From Intestinimonas aquisgranensis (GTDB lineage: Bacteria; Bacillota; Clostridia; Oscillospirales; Oscillospiraceae), in NCBI GenBank assembly GCA_020687605.1, contig JAJEQY010000063.1:1-21041 (forward strand): 21,041 bases of DNA, written 5' to 3'. The notes under the pieces were generated by a model. The model did not search any database. It was given only the letters and a program-made list of their open reading frames with translations, and was not told the DNA's origin. The translations under genes were made by a program, and so were the position numbers. Every line of letters starts with the position of its first letter. Positions within the stretch are counted from its first letter, which is position 1. Positions 13,787-20,216 of the stretch are shown in pieces.

Positions 13787-15661
13787 TCACCCGTTCCGGT
13801 GCTCCAGCCAGATCATCAACGCAGCTACGTCGGCAGGGCTGACGCCGGAGATGCGGCTGGCCTGCCCCAGGCTCAGGGGACGGATCTGCTGGAGCTTCTG
13901 GCGGGCCTCCAGACGCAGCACCGAAATCTCCATATAATCGAGGTCCGGGGGCAGGGGACGGGTCTCCAGCTTGCGCATCTCCTCCACCTGCCGCTGCTGC
14001 CGGGCGATGTACCCCTCATATTTGAGGGCGATCTCCACCTGCTCGGTGACCTCCGACCGCAGGTGGGGCCGGTCGGGGTCGAAGGGGGCAAGGTCGGCGT
14101 AGCCCACCCGGGGCCGCCGGAGGAGGTCGGCCAGCCTTGCCCCGTCCCGGGCGGGGGACTCTCCCCGCTCCGTGAGCATATCGTTGAGCATGGGGGAGGG
14201 GGCCACCCCCGTGCTCATGAGCCGCTTGACCTCCTTGTCCACGGCGGCGTACTTCTCCAGCACCCGCCGGTAGCGCTCGTCAGAGACAAGGCCGATCTCG
14301 TGACCCACCGGGCACAGCCGCCGGTCGGCGTTGTCCTGGCGGCACAGGAGCCGGTACTCCGTCCGGGAGGTCATCATGCGGTAGGGCTCGTTGGTGCCCT
14401 TGGTCACCAGATCGTCAATGAGCACGCCGATATAGCCCTGGTCCCGGGTGAGCACCATGGGCGGGCGGCCCAGCAGCTTGAGGGCGGCGTTCACCCCCGC
14501 CACAAAGCCCTGGACGGCGGCCTCCTCATACCCCGAGGAGCCGTTGAACTGCCCCGCGCCGTAGAGACCCGGAACCTTGATGTGCTCCAGAGTGGGGTAG
14601 AGCTCGGTGGGGTCGCAGCAGTCGTACTCGATGGCGTAGGCGCACCGGGTCATCTCGGCCTCCTCCAGGCCGGGGATGGTGTGGAGCATCTCCACCTGGA
14701 CCTCCTCGGGGAGGGAGGAGGAGAAGCCCTGGATGTAAAGCTCCTCCGTATCCAGCCCCATGGGCTCGATGAAGAGCTGGTGCCGGGGCTTATCGGCGAA
14801 CCGGACCACCTTGTCCTCGATGGAGGGGCAGTACCGGGGTCCCACCCCCTCGATGACCCCGGAGAAGAGGGGGGAGCGGTCCAGATTCCGGCGGATGACG
14901 TCGTGGGTGGCCTCATTGGTATAGGTGAGATAGCACACCGCCCGGTTCTCCGGCGGGGTCTGGGTCTCAAAGGAGAAGGGGACCACCGTCTCATCGCCGG
15001 GCTGGAGCTCCATTTTGGAAAAGTCCACGCTGCGGCGGTTCACCCGGGGGGGCGTCCCCGTCTTGAACCGGCGCAGGCTCACCCCCAGGCTTTGGAGGCT
15101 CTGGGTGAGGGGGAGGGCGGCGGAGAGGCCGTCGGGGCCCGAGTCCCGGGTGACCTCCCCCACGATGGTGCGCCCTCCCAGGTAGGTGCCGGTGCACACC
15201 ACGGCGGCCCGCACTGTATAGACGGCGCCGGTGGCCGTTTTGACGCCGGAGACGGCGCCTTTTTCATCGGTGAGGACGGCCACCACCTCGGCCTGCTTCA
15301 CCCACAGGTTCTCCTGAAGCTCCAGGGTGTGCTTCATGATCTTCTGGTACTCCCGGCGGTCGGCCTGGGCCCGGAGGGACCACACAGCGGGACCCTTGCC
15401 CTTGTTGAGGACCCGGTACTGGATGCAGGCCTTGTCGGCGGCTCTGGCCATCTCGCCGCCCAGGGCGTCCAGCTCCCGGACCAGGTGGCCCTTGCCGGTG
15501 CCGCCGATGGCCGGGTTGCAGGGCATGTTGCCTACCGCGTCCAGGTTCACCGTGAAGCACAGGGTCCTCAGCCCCAGCCGGGCGGCGGCCAGAGCCGCCT
15601 CGATGCCCGCGTGGCCGGCGCCGATGACCGCAATGTCATATTCTCCCGCGAAATAGTCCAT
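13787..15661 (-). CDS. mnmG: tRNA uridine 5-carboxymethylaminomethyl modification enzyme MnmG (GidA)
   Basis: The 624-residue protein has the FAD-binding motif VIGAGHAGIEAA (12-23) and the GidA signature PCNPAIGGTGKGHLVRELDA (47-66), including the conserved Cys48. It also has RYCPSIEDKVVRF with the second conserved cysteine, and the C-terminal EYRLLCRQDNADRRL motif. With MnmE it adds a C5 aminomethyl-type group to U34 of tRNAs reading two-fold degenerate codons. The start at 15661 (MDYFAGEYDIAVIG) matches the family N-terminus, with AAAGGAG about 13 nt upstream; the ATG at 15721 would add 20 unconserved residues. mnmE is not in the window. The pairing with mnmA places both U34 enzymes together. 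Confidence 0.97.
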   Translation of the reverse strand: MDYFAGEYDIAVIGAGHAGIEAALAAARLGLRTLCFTVNLDAVGNMPCNPAIGGTGKGHLVRELDALGGEMARAADKACIQYRVLNKGKGPAVWSLRAQADRREYQKIMKHTLELQENLWVKQAEVVAVLTDEKGAVSGVKTATGAVYTVRAAVVCTGTYLGGRTIVGEVTRDSGPDGLSAALPLTQSLQSLGVSLRRFKTGTPPRVNRRSVDFSKMELQPGDETVVPFSFETQTPPENRAVCYLTYTNEATHDVIRRNLDRSPLFSGVIEGVGPRYCPSIEDKVVRFADKPRHQLFIEPMGLDTEELYIQGFSSSLPEEVQVEMLHTIPGLEEAEMTRCAYAIEYDCCDPTELYPTLEHIKVPGLYGAGQFNGSSGYEEAAVQGFVAGVNAALKLLGRPPMVLTRDQGYIGVLIDDLVTKGTNEPYRMMTSRTEYRLLCRQDNADRRLCPVGHEIGLVSDERYRRVLEKYAAVDKEVKRLMSTGVAPSPMLNDMLTERGESPARDGARLADLLRRPRVGYADLAPFDPDRPHLRSEVTEQVEIALKYEGYIARQQRQVEEMRKLETRPLPPDLDYMEISVLRLEARQKLQQIRPLSLGQASRISGVSPADVAALMIWLEHRNG

Positions 15662-15722
15662 GGATGGGTCGGAGCTCCTTTGTAATGGGGATGGGGGGAT
15701 CTGGGGGCGGTTCGCACTCACG

Positions 15723-15853
15723 GGCGCCCCCTCATCCGCCCCTGCGGGGCACCTTCTCCCCTGGGGGGAGAAGGTTTTCGTAATAAGCGGGCCCCTGACC
15801 TTCCCCCCTCAGGGGGGAAGGTGGCGGCGTCAGCCGCCGGATGAGGGGACGCC
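15723..15853. repeat. 131-bp inverted-repeat-bounded extragenic element (REP/MITE-like)
   Basis: The ends are 16-bp inverted repeats differing at one position: GGCGCCCCCTCATCCG (15723-15738) and CGGATGAGGGGACGCC (15838-15853). Inside are two diverged 25-bp palindromes, ACCTTCTCCCC...GGGGAGAAGGT (15751-15775) and ACCTTCCCCCCT...GGGGGGAAGGT (15798-15822). There is no coding potential. It sits between the helicase stop and mnmG. From memory, similar CCTCATCCG / CCTTCCCCC sequences occur repeatedly in Oscillospiraceae genomes, but this was not searched. Confidence 0.75.
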
Positions 15854-15869
15854 GGAGGGTGGCGGTTCC

Positions 15870-17669
15870 TCAGTCGTGCTCGATATAATAGGGCTTCATG
15901 AGGCTGGGCTGCTCGGTGGAGTCCTTCACCGCCCCGCTCTTCATGGGCATCATGGGCCGTCCGCCCCGGGGTCCGTGGCCCCGGTCGTGGCGGCGCTTGG
16001 ACTGGGCTTTCGGCGCGGGGGCCGCCTTGGGCGGCTGGGCCTCCTGAATCTTCCGCTGGGCCTGGCTCTGGGGGGCGGCGTTCTCCCCGCCCTTCTTTTT
16101 CTTCTTCCGGCGGCGGGAACGGCTCTGGCCCTCCTCCGCCTTCACCGGCTCCGGCTTCACCGGGGCCTTGCGGGGGGCCAGCAGCCGGGCGGTGGCGTCC
16201 ATGATGTGGTCGGAGGACAGGGGGTCGGGCCGGTAGAAGTCGTGGTACTCCTCCCGCTCGGGACCGGCGCTCCGCTCGGGCAGCACCGTGTCCAGCACGC
16301 CGGGACCCTCCGCCTTCTTCCAGCGGGGCTCCCGCTTCTTCTTGGGGGTGGGGGCAGGCGCAGGGGCGGGTGCGGCGGTCTTGGCCGCCTGAGCCGCCGC
16401 CTTCTGCCGCTTCTTCTCCTCGGCGGCGGCTTTGTTGGCGGCGTCCCGAGCCCGGCGGCGCTCCTTGGCGGCGGCGCGGGCCTCGGCGTCCTCGGCGTTC
16501 ACCGTGCGGCCCTTGGCGTCCTTGGCCACCTCAAAGACCTGCATGGGCCAGGGGTGGCCCCCCAGCACCGGGATGGAGCGGCCAATGAGCTTTTCAATGC
16601 CCTTTAAATACTCCTTCTCGGCAAAATCGCAGAAGGAGACGGCGGTGCCGCCGTGGCCCGCCCGGCCGGTACGGCCAATGCGGTGGACGTAGGTCTCGGG
16701 CACCTCGGGCAGGTTGTAGTTGAAGACGTGGGAGAGCTCCTCGATGTCGATGCCCCGGGCGGCGATGTCGGTGGCCACCAGGCACTGCACCCGCCCCGCC
16801 TTGAAGTCGGAGAGGGCCTGCTGCCGGGCGGTCTGGGACTTGTTGCCGTGGATGGCGGCGGCGGAGATGCCCGCCTTGTTGAGGTCGGCGGCCACCTTGT
16901 TGGCGCCGTGCTTGGTGCGGGTAAAGACCAGAGCGTTTTTCACTCCCAGCTCCTCCACCAGGTAGGCCAGGAGCTTGGACTTGTTGCCCTTGTCCACGAA
17001 GCACACCTTCTGGTCGATGACCTCCACCGGGGAGGACACCGGGTCCACCTCCACCTTGGCGGGGTCGTGGAGGAGGGCGTCCACCAGCTCCATGACCTCG
17101 GGGGGCATGGTGGCCGAGAAGAAGAGGGTCTGCTTCTTCTCAGGGAGCAGCTTGAGCACCCGGCGCACGTCGTGGATGAAGCCCATGTCCAGCATGCGGT
17201 CGGCCTCGTCCAGGACGAAGATCTCCACCCGGCTCAGGTCCAGCAGGCCCTGGCCCTGGAGGTCCAGCAGCCGACCGGGGGTGGCCACCAGGATATCCAC
17301 GCCCTTTTTCAGCTTCTCCACCTGGGGCTGCTGCCCCACGCCGCCGAAGATGACGGCGGAGCGCAGGGGCAGGTTGCGGCCGTAGGCGGCAAAGGACTCC
17401 TGGATCTGGAGGGCCAACTCCCGGGTAGGGGTGAGGATGAGGGAGCGGATATACCGGGGCCCCACCACCACGTCGGCGTTGAGCCGCTGGAGGATGGGGG
17501 TGGCGAAGGCACAGGTCTTGCCCGTGCCGGTCTGGGCGCAGCCCAGCACGTCCCGGCCCTTCAGGGCGGGGGGAATGGCCTGGCGCTGGATGGGGGTGGG
17601 CTGGTCGTAGCCCTGGGCGGCAAGGGCCTTCAGAATGGGGGAGATGAGCCCTAATTCCTTAAAATCCAT
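15870..17669 (-). CDS. DEAD-box RNA helicase with long basic C-terminal tail (RhlE/CshA-like)
   Basis: The 599-residue protein carries all helicase motifs: Q motif PTPIQ (24-28), Walker A AQTGTGKT (45-52), PTREL (81-85), DEAD (154-157), SAT (185-187), ARGID (304-308) and HRIGRTGRAG (329-338). The last 200 or so residues are low-complexity, Ala/Lys/Pro/Arg-rich and strongly basic, with a long run of lysines, and would bind RNA non-specifically. Such enzymes act in ribosome assembly, cold adaptation and RNA turnover. The ATG at 17669 (MDFKELGL) is chosen because the helicase core starts there and GAAGGA lies 11 nt upstream; the ATG at 17729 would add an unconserved basic peptide. The roughly 265-bp spacer upstream contains a structured element. 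Confidence 0.94.
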   Translation of the reverse strand: MDFKELGLISPILKALAAQGYDQPTPIQRQAIPPALKGRDVLGCAQTGTGKTCAFATPILQRLNADVVVGPRYIRSLILTPTRELALQIQESFAAYGRNLPLRSAVIFGGVGQQPQVEKLKKGVDILVATPGRLLDLQGQGLLDLSRVEIFVLDEADRMLDMGFIHDVRRVLKLLPEKKQTLFFSATMPPEVMELVDALLHDPAKVEVDPVSSPVEVIDQKVCFVDKGNKSKLLAYLVEELGVKNALVFTRTKHGANKVAADLNKAGISAAAIHGNKSQTARQQALSDFKAGRVQCLVATDIAARGIDIEELSHVFNYNLPEVPETYVHRIGRTGRAGHGGTAVSFCDFAEKEYLKGIEKLIGRSIPVLGGHPWPMQVFEVAKDAKGRTVNAEDAEARAAAKERRRARDAANKAAAEEKKRQKAAAQAAKTAAPAPAPAPTPKKKREPRWKKAEGPGVLDTVLPERSAGPEREEYHDFYRPDPLSSDHIMDATARLLAPRKAPVKPEPVKAEEGQSRSRRRKKKKKGGENAAPQSQAQRKIQEAQPPKAAPAPKAQSKRRHDRGHGPRGGRPMMPMKSGAVKDSTEQPSLMKPYYIEHD

Positions 17670-17733
17670 ATGGTTGTCGTTCCTTCTCTTCGATTTTTGT
17701 TTCAGCGCATCTAAAAATATGCGTTTCATGGCC

Positions 17734-17861
17734 TTTGCAGGCAGAAGACCGGGCCTCCAAAAAGCCTCGCAGAGTTCCGCCGTCCGCAGACGGCGGAATC
17801 AAATGCAGTCTGTTTTTTCCGGCGACATGTGCGTCGGAAAAAACTCTGCTCAGCCTGCAAA
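17734..17861 (-). repeat. Structured inverted-repeat element in the leader of the helicase gene
   Basis: Nested complementary segments are visible. TTTGCAGGC (17734-17742) pairs with GCCTGCAAA (17853-17861), and GCAGAGTT (17769-17776) pairs with AACTCTGC further in. Inside are two hairpins: TTCCGCCGTC-CGCA-GACGGCGGAA and GTTTTTTCCG...CGGAAAAAAC. Together they form a closed four-helix architecture of about 128 nt with no coding content. On the minus strand it lies about 65 nt upstream of the helicase start and about 75 nt downstream of the shikimate kinase stop. It could be a cis-acting RNA, a small RNA or a MITE-like repeat. Confidence 0.65.
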
Positions 17862-17907
17862 CGTGCGAGCGCAGCGAGTGCGATGCAGCAGGCTGCGGCT
17901 CCTTCGA

Positions 17908-17925
17908 GCATACGCTTGCGTATGC
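17908..17925. repeat. Short perfect hairpin downstream of shikimate kinase
   Basis: GCATACGC (17908-17915) and GCGTATGC (17918-17925) flank a two-base loop. It lies just beyond the shikimate kinase stop, where a further CCCTC-AAAT-GAGGG hairpin spans the stop codon itself. Neither is followed by a T tract on the minus strand, so they are not standard terminators; RNA 3'-end protection is possible. Confidence 0.45.
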
Positions 17926-17935
17926 GAGACTACCC

Positions 17936-18430
17936 TCATTTGAGGGCGCTTAAAACCTGCTCCACCGTCTCCTCCAGGGTCTGCCGGTCCACCGCCACGG
18001 TGAGGTCGGCGTACTTCTGGTAGAGGGGAGAGCGGTAGTCATAGATGTGGGCCAGGGTCTCACCCGGCGCCATGGCGATGCCCCGGGTGCTGATGTTGTG
18101 GAGCCTGCGCTCCAGCTCCTCAAGCGGCAGCTGCAAATAGACGATACGGCCCAGGTCCTTCAGGTGCTCCATGGCCCCGTCCCGGCACACCACGCTCCCC
18201 CCCGTGGCGATCACCGTACGGTCACAGTCCACCGAGCCGATGGCGGCGGCCTCCCGGTCCAGGAAGGCCTCCACCCCCAGCTCATCCACCAGGTCCTGGA
18301 GGAGACGCCCCTCCCGCTCCTGGATGACCAGGTCCGTATCCAAAAACGCGTAGCCCAGGGTCTTGGCCAGGAGCACGCCCACGGTGCTCTTGCCCGCCCC
18401 GGGCATGCCGATGAGTATGATATTGTTCAT
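17936..18430 (-). CDS. aroK: Shikimate kinase
   Basis: The 164-residue protein has the P-loop GMPGAGKST (8-16), the shikimate-binding DTD (Asp31, Asp33), Arg59 in FLDRE, the TGGS motif (76-79), the lid arginine in STRGIA (Arg116) and Arg133 in DYRSPLY. These match the catalytic set of AroK/AroL. It phosphorylates shikimate at the 3-hydroxyl with ATP, the fifth step from DAHP to chorismate in aromatic amino acid synthesis. AGAGAGGTAGG lies just before the ATG at 18430. No other aro gene is near. A promoter at 18749-18777 would give a leader of about 310 nt that is filled by a structured repeat element. Confidence 0.93.
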   Translation of the reverse strand: MNNIILIGMPGAGKSTVGVLLAKTLGYAFLDTDLVIQEREGRLLQDLVDELGVEAFLDREAAAIGSVDCDRTVIATGGSVVCRDGAMEHLKDLGRIVYLQLPLEELERRLHNISTRGIAMAPGETLAHIYDYRSPLYQKYADLTVAVDRQTLEETVEQVLSALK

Positions 18431-18469
18431 GTCCTACCTCTCTAGTCTCTCAGAAAAGTCAAAAACATA

Positions 18470-18743
18470 CCCTCAGTGTACAGAGGGTAATACGGTTTTT
18501 CGGGGCCACTGAAACCGCCGGCGGCGTTATCCTCGTTGCCGGGCGTCAGCCCGGCGGCCTCGTCTGCCTTGCCGGCAGCTCCATTTGCACCCGAAAAACT
18601 CCAAAGGACATGCCAGCGAGGAAAGAGCTGCGCTGGCAAGGCCGCAGGACGAAGGTGGGCTGTCGCCCACCAAGGACGAGAACGTAGCCAGCGCTGATTT
18701 GGCCCGCTGGCAGGCGTGTTACCCTTTGTACGCTGAGGGTATC
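18470..18743 (-). repeat. 274-bp structured element with long imperfect terminal inverted repeats
   Basis: The two ends are about 27 bp each and complementary except at three positions. One reads ATACCCTCAGTGTACAGAGG on the plus strand and the other ATACCCTCAGCGTACAAAGG on the minus. Each end is itself a near-palindrome (TACCCTC...GAGGGTA). The interior holds GCCGGGC/GCCCGGC (18538-18555), GCCAGCG/CGCTGGC twice (18612-18637 and 18687-18711), GGTGGGC/GCCCACC (18654-18671) and a longer-range GTTTTTCGGG/CCCGAAAAAC (18495-18504 with 18590-18599). On the minus strand the last hairpin is followed by TGTTTTT (18467-18461). The element could be a MITE, a non-coding RNA or a leader attenuator. A 65-codon frame inside is not convincing. 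Confidence 0.75.
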
Positions 18744-18748
18744 AGGCT

Positions 18749-18777
18749 ATTATAGCAAAAAAATACCGCCGTGGCAA
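18749..18777 (-). promoter_or_regulatory. Near-consensus promoter reading into the 274-bp element and aroK
   Basis: On the minus strand TTGCCA (complement of 18772-18777) and TATAAT (complement of 18749-18754) are spaced by exactly 17 bp. The predicted start, about 7 nt downstream near 18742, coincides with the outer edge of the element. The -35 lies in the terminator hairpin of the upstream lipoprotein gene. Confidence 0.7.
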
Positions 18778-18793
18778 CCATTGTCCACGGCGG
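18757..18793 (-). terminator. Terminator of the lipoprotein gene
   Basis: On the minus strand CCGCCGTGG (from 18793) pairs with CCACGGCGG (to 18766) around a 10-nt loop and is followed by TATTTTTTT. It begins 26 bp after the lipoprotein stop. Confidence 0.88.
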
Positions 18794-18818
18794 CAGGGGG
18801 TCTTTTTCCGTTTTATGT

Positions 18819-19208
18819 TCAGTTCTTGGTGATCTCAATGGCCACGGGAGGGGTATTTTCGTCGTCCAGGGTGCCGGTATACACCACGGTCACCTCGTCG
18901 CCCTCGTTGACGCCGCCGGTGTTCAGGTCCTTGGCAAAGTCAAAGATGTGGTACTCGTCGTCCACCAGCAGGGTGAGGAAGTCCCCCATCTTGTTGACCA
19001 CACCGGAGATCACGTGCTCCTCCTCGTTGGTGGCGGCGGTCTCGGCGGGAGCGGTCTCGTCCACGGGATCGGTGGTGTCGGTCACAGGGGTGGTGGTCTC
19101 CACCGGAGCGGTGGTGGCGGGGGCGGGGCTCTCCTTGGCGGTCTTACCGCAGGCGGCCAGGCTCAGCGCCATGACACCCACCAACAGAACAGCAGCAGTA
19201 CGTTTCAT
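18819..19208 (-). CDS. Small secreted lipoprotein of unknown function
   Basis: The 129-residue protein starts MKRTAAVLLVGVMALSLAAC, a lipoprotein signal peptide with lipobox LAAC and the acylated Cys20. A Thr/Pro/Ala/Glu-rich linker (about 25-63) acts as a flexible spacer. A compact domain of about 65 residues follows (ISGVVNKMGDFLTLLVDDEY, ending VAIEITKN). It looks like a small beta-barrel, such as an OB-like or 'DUF'-type fold, but I cannot assign it. AAGGAGG stands before the ATG. It is monocistronic, with its own terminator and a hairpin (19246-19268) in its leader. Confidence 0.85.
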   Translation of the reverse strand: MKRTAAVLLVGVMALSLAACGKTAKESPAPATTAPVETTTPVTDTTDPVDETAPAETAATNEEEHVISGVVNKMGDFLTLLVDDEYHIFDFAKDLNTGGVNEGDEVTVVYTGTLDDENTPPVAIEITKN

Positions 19209-19245
19209 AACTTTGTTTCCTCCTTAGATCGGTCCGTTGGTTGAA

Positions 19246-19268
19246 ACGGGAGAGGGGGGCTCTCCCGT
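19246..19268. promoter_or_regulatory. Hairpin in the lipoprotein gene leader
   Basis: ACGGGAGAG (19246-19254) pairs perfectly with CTCTCCCGT (19260-19268) around five G residues. On the minus strand it is followed by TTCAACC, so it is not a good terminator. It is likely a leader hairpin about 40 nt upstream of the lipoprotein ATG. Confidence 0.5.
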
Positions 19269-19288
19269 GTGAAGGAAACGATACCACA

Positions 19289-19307
19289 ACTTTTTTAAGA
19301 AAAAAGT
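19289..19307. repeat. A/T-rich inverted repeat between divergent genes
   Basis: ACTTTTTT (19289-19296) and AAAAAAGT (19300-19307) are separated by AAG. It lies in the intergenic region shared by the divergent lipoprotein and Cys-rich peptide genes. A second inverted repeat, CCTGG (19337-19341) and CCAGG (19348-19352), lies closer to the Cys-rich peptide gene. No clear sigma-A promoter was found in 19209-19451, which would fit control by an alternative sigma factor. Confidence 0.45.
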
Positions 19308-19451
19308 AGCCGAATTCTTACGTTCTTCTTGCGTCTCCTGGTACTTTCCAGGGTTGGAAAATTTTTTGGAGGAGCCTGAATGGATGGGCCTGTCCCCGTC
19401 GTATTAGAGTCAGAAGGGCAAAGCGCCCACCCGGAAAAGGAGGTCTTTGAT

Positions 19452-19712
19452 ATGAAAAAGGCATTGGCAGGACTGTTGATTTTTGGTATGGTAGGTGCAG
19501 CGATGGTGGTGCCCGCCGCGGCGGCGGGCCATCACGGCGGCGGCCACGGCGGCTGTCACCGGACGTGGACGGCCACCCAGACCGCCGTCTGCCCCTGGTC
19601 AGGGGAGGACTGCCCCTGGGGCGGCGACTGTGACGGCTGGTGCGTCAACGGCGGCGTCTGCCCCAACGGCGGCGTCTGCGACGGCACCGGCTGGGCCCGG
19701 CACCACGGCTGA
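19452..19712 (+). CDS. Secreted Cys/His/Gly-rich mini-protein
   Basis: The 86-residue precursor has a signal peptide (MKKALAGLLIFGMVGAAMVV, cleavage after PAAAA near residue 25). The predicted mature part of about 61 residues contains GHHGGGHGGCH and then seven cysteines in all (Cys35, 47, 54, 60, 64, 70, 76), with Gly/Trp/Asp between them and near-repeats such as VNGGVCPNGGVC. This composition suggests metal binding or a disulfide-rich fold. The start at 19452 is set by AAGGAGG (19437-19443). It lies 24 bp upstream of an ECF sigma gene and is probably co-transcribed with it. I do not recognise a family. Confidence 0.75.
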   Translation: MKKALAGLLIFGMVGAAMVVPAAAAGHHGGGHGGCHRTWTATQTAVCPWSGEDCPWGGDCDGWCVNGGVCPNGGVCDGTGWARHHG

Positions 19713-19736
19713 CATTGAGGGCAATGGGGTGAGGAG

Positions 19737-20216
19737 ATGCGAAGTGAGGAGGAGGTGGTCCGGGCCATGGACACCTACGCCGACCTGGTGCGGCGGCTGT
19801 GCCTGGTCCGGCTGAAGAGCCGGGAGGACACCGAGGACATCTTCCAGACCGTCTTCCTCAAATACCTTCAGCATACCAAGCCCTTCGCAAACGCCGAGCA
19901 CGAGAAGGCCTGGTTCATCCAGGTCACCCTGAACGCCTGCCGGGACCTGCTGCGGTTCTGGGCCAGGCACACTACCGTCCCCCTGGAGGCGCTCGCCGCC
20001 CAGGCCGCGCCGGAGCCGGAGGACCGGTCGGTGCTGGAGGCGGTGCTCTCCCTGCCGGAGAAGTACCGGGACGCGGTGTACCTCCACTACTACGAGGGCT
20101 ACTCCGCCCCCGAGATCGGGGATCTGCTGGGCAAGAACACCAATACCGTCTACACCACCCTCACCAGGGCCCGTGCCCTGCTGCGGGAGAAGCTGGGAGG
20201 TGAGGAGGATGGATGA
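19737..20216 (+). CDS. ECF-type RNA polymerase sigma factor
   Basis: The 159-residue protein has sigma region 2 at about 10-75 (TYADLVRRLCLVRLKSREDT, EDIFQTVFLKYL) and region 4 at about 100-155 (LSLPEKYRDAVYLHYYEGYS, then APEIGDLLGKNTNTVYTTLT, RARALLREKL). No region 1 or 3 is present, as expected for ECF factors. It directs RNA polymerase to its own promoter set, often including its own operon. GGGGTG at 19725-19730 precedes the ATG. The gene overlaps the start of the RsgI-like anti-sigma gene by 8 bp (ATGGATGA), a typical sigma/anti-sigma arrangement that couples their synthesis. Confidence 0.93.
   Translation: MRSEEEVVRAMDTYADLVRRLCLVRLKSREDTEDIFQTVFLKYLQHTKPFANAEHEKAWFIQVTLNACRDLLRFWARHTTVPLEALAAQAAPEPEDRSVLEAVLSLPEKYRDAVYLHYYEGYSAPEIGDLLGKNTNTVYTTLTRARALLREKLGGEEDG

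Noticed and set aside
12845..15685. Very long plus-strand open frame of over 900 codons opposite mnmA and mnmG
   Set aside because: It lies antisense to two clearly conserved genes and has Gly/His/Val/Leu-rich composition typical of the complement of C/G-ending codons. No motif or ribosome site supports it.
18442..18639. 65-codon minus-strand frame inside the 274-bp element
   Set aside because: It begins and ends within inverted-repeat structure and beyond it, has no ribosome site, and its sequence follows the hairpins. It is better explained as part of a non-coding element.
18470..18743. SRP RNA, 6S RNA or tmRNA in the 274-bp element
   Set aside because: The size and end-pairing invited this, but the SRP helix 8 GGAAG/GCAGCC motif and a tmRNA tRNA-like domain are absent. 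The multi-hairpin interior does not fit the single long rod of 6S RNA.
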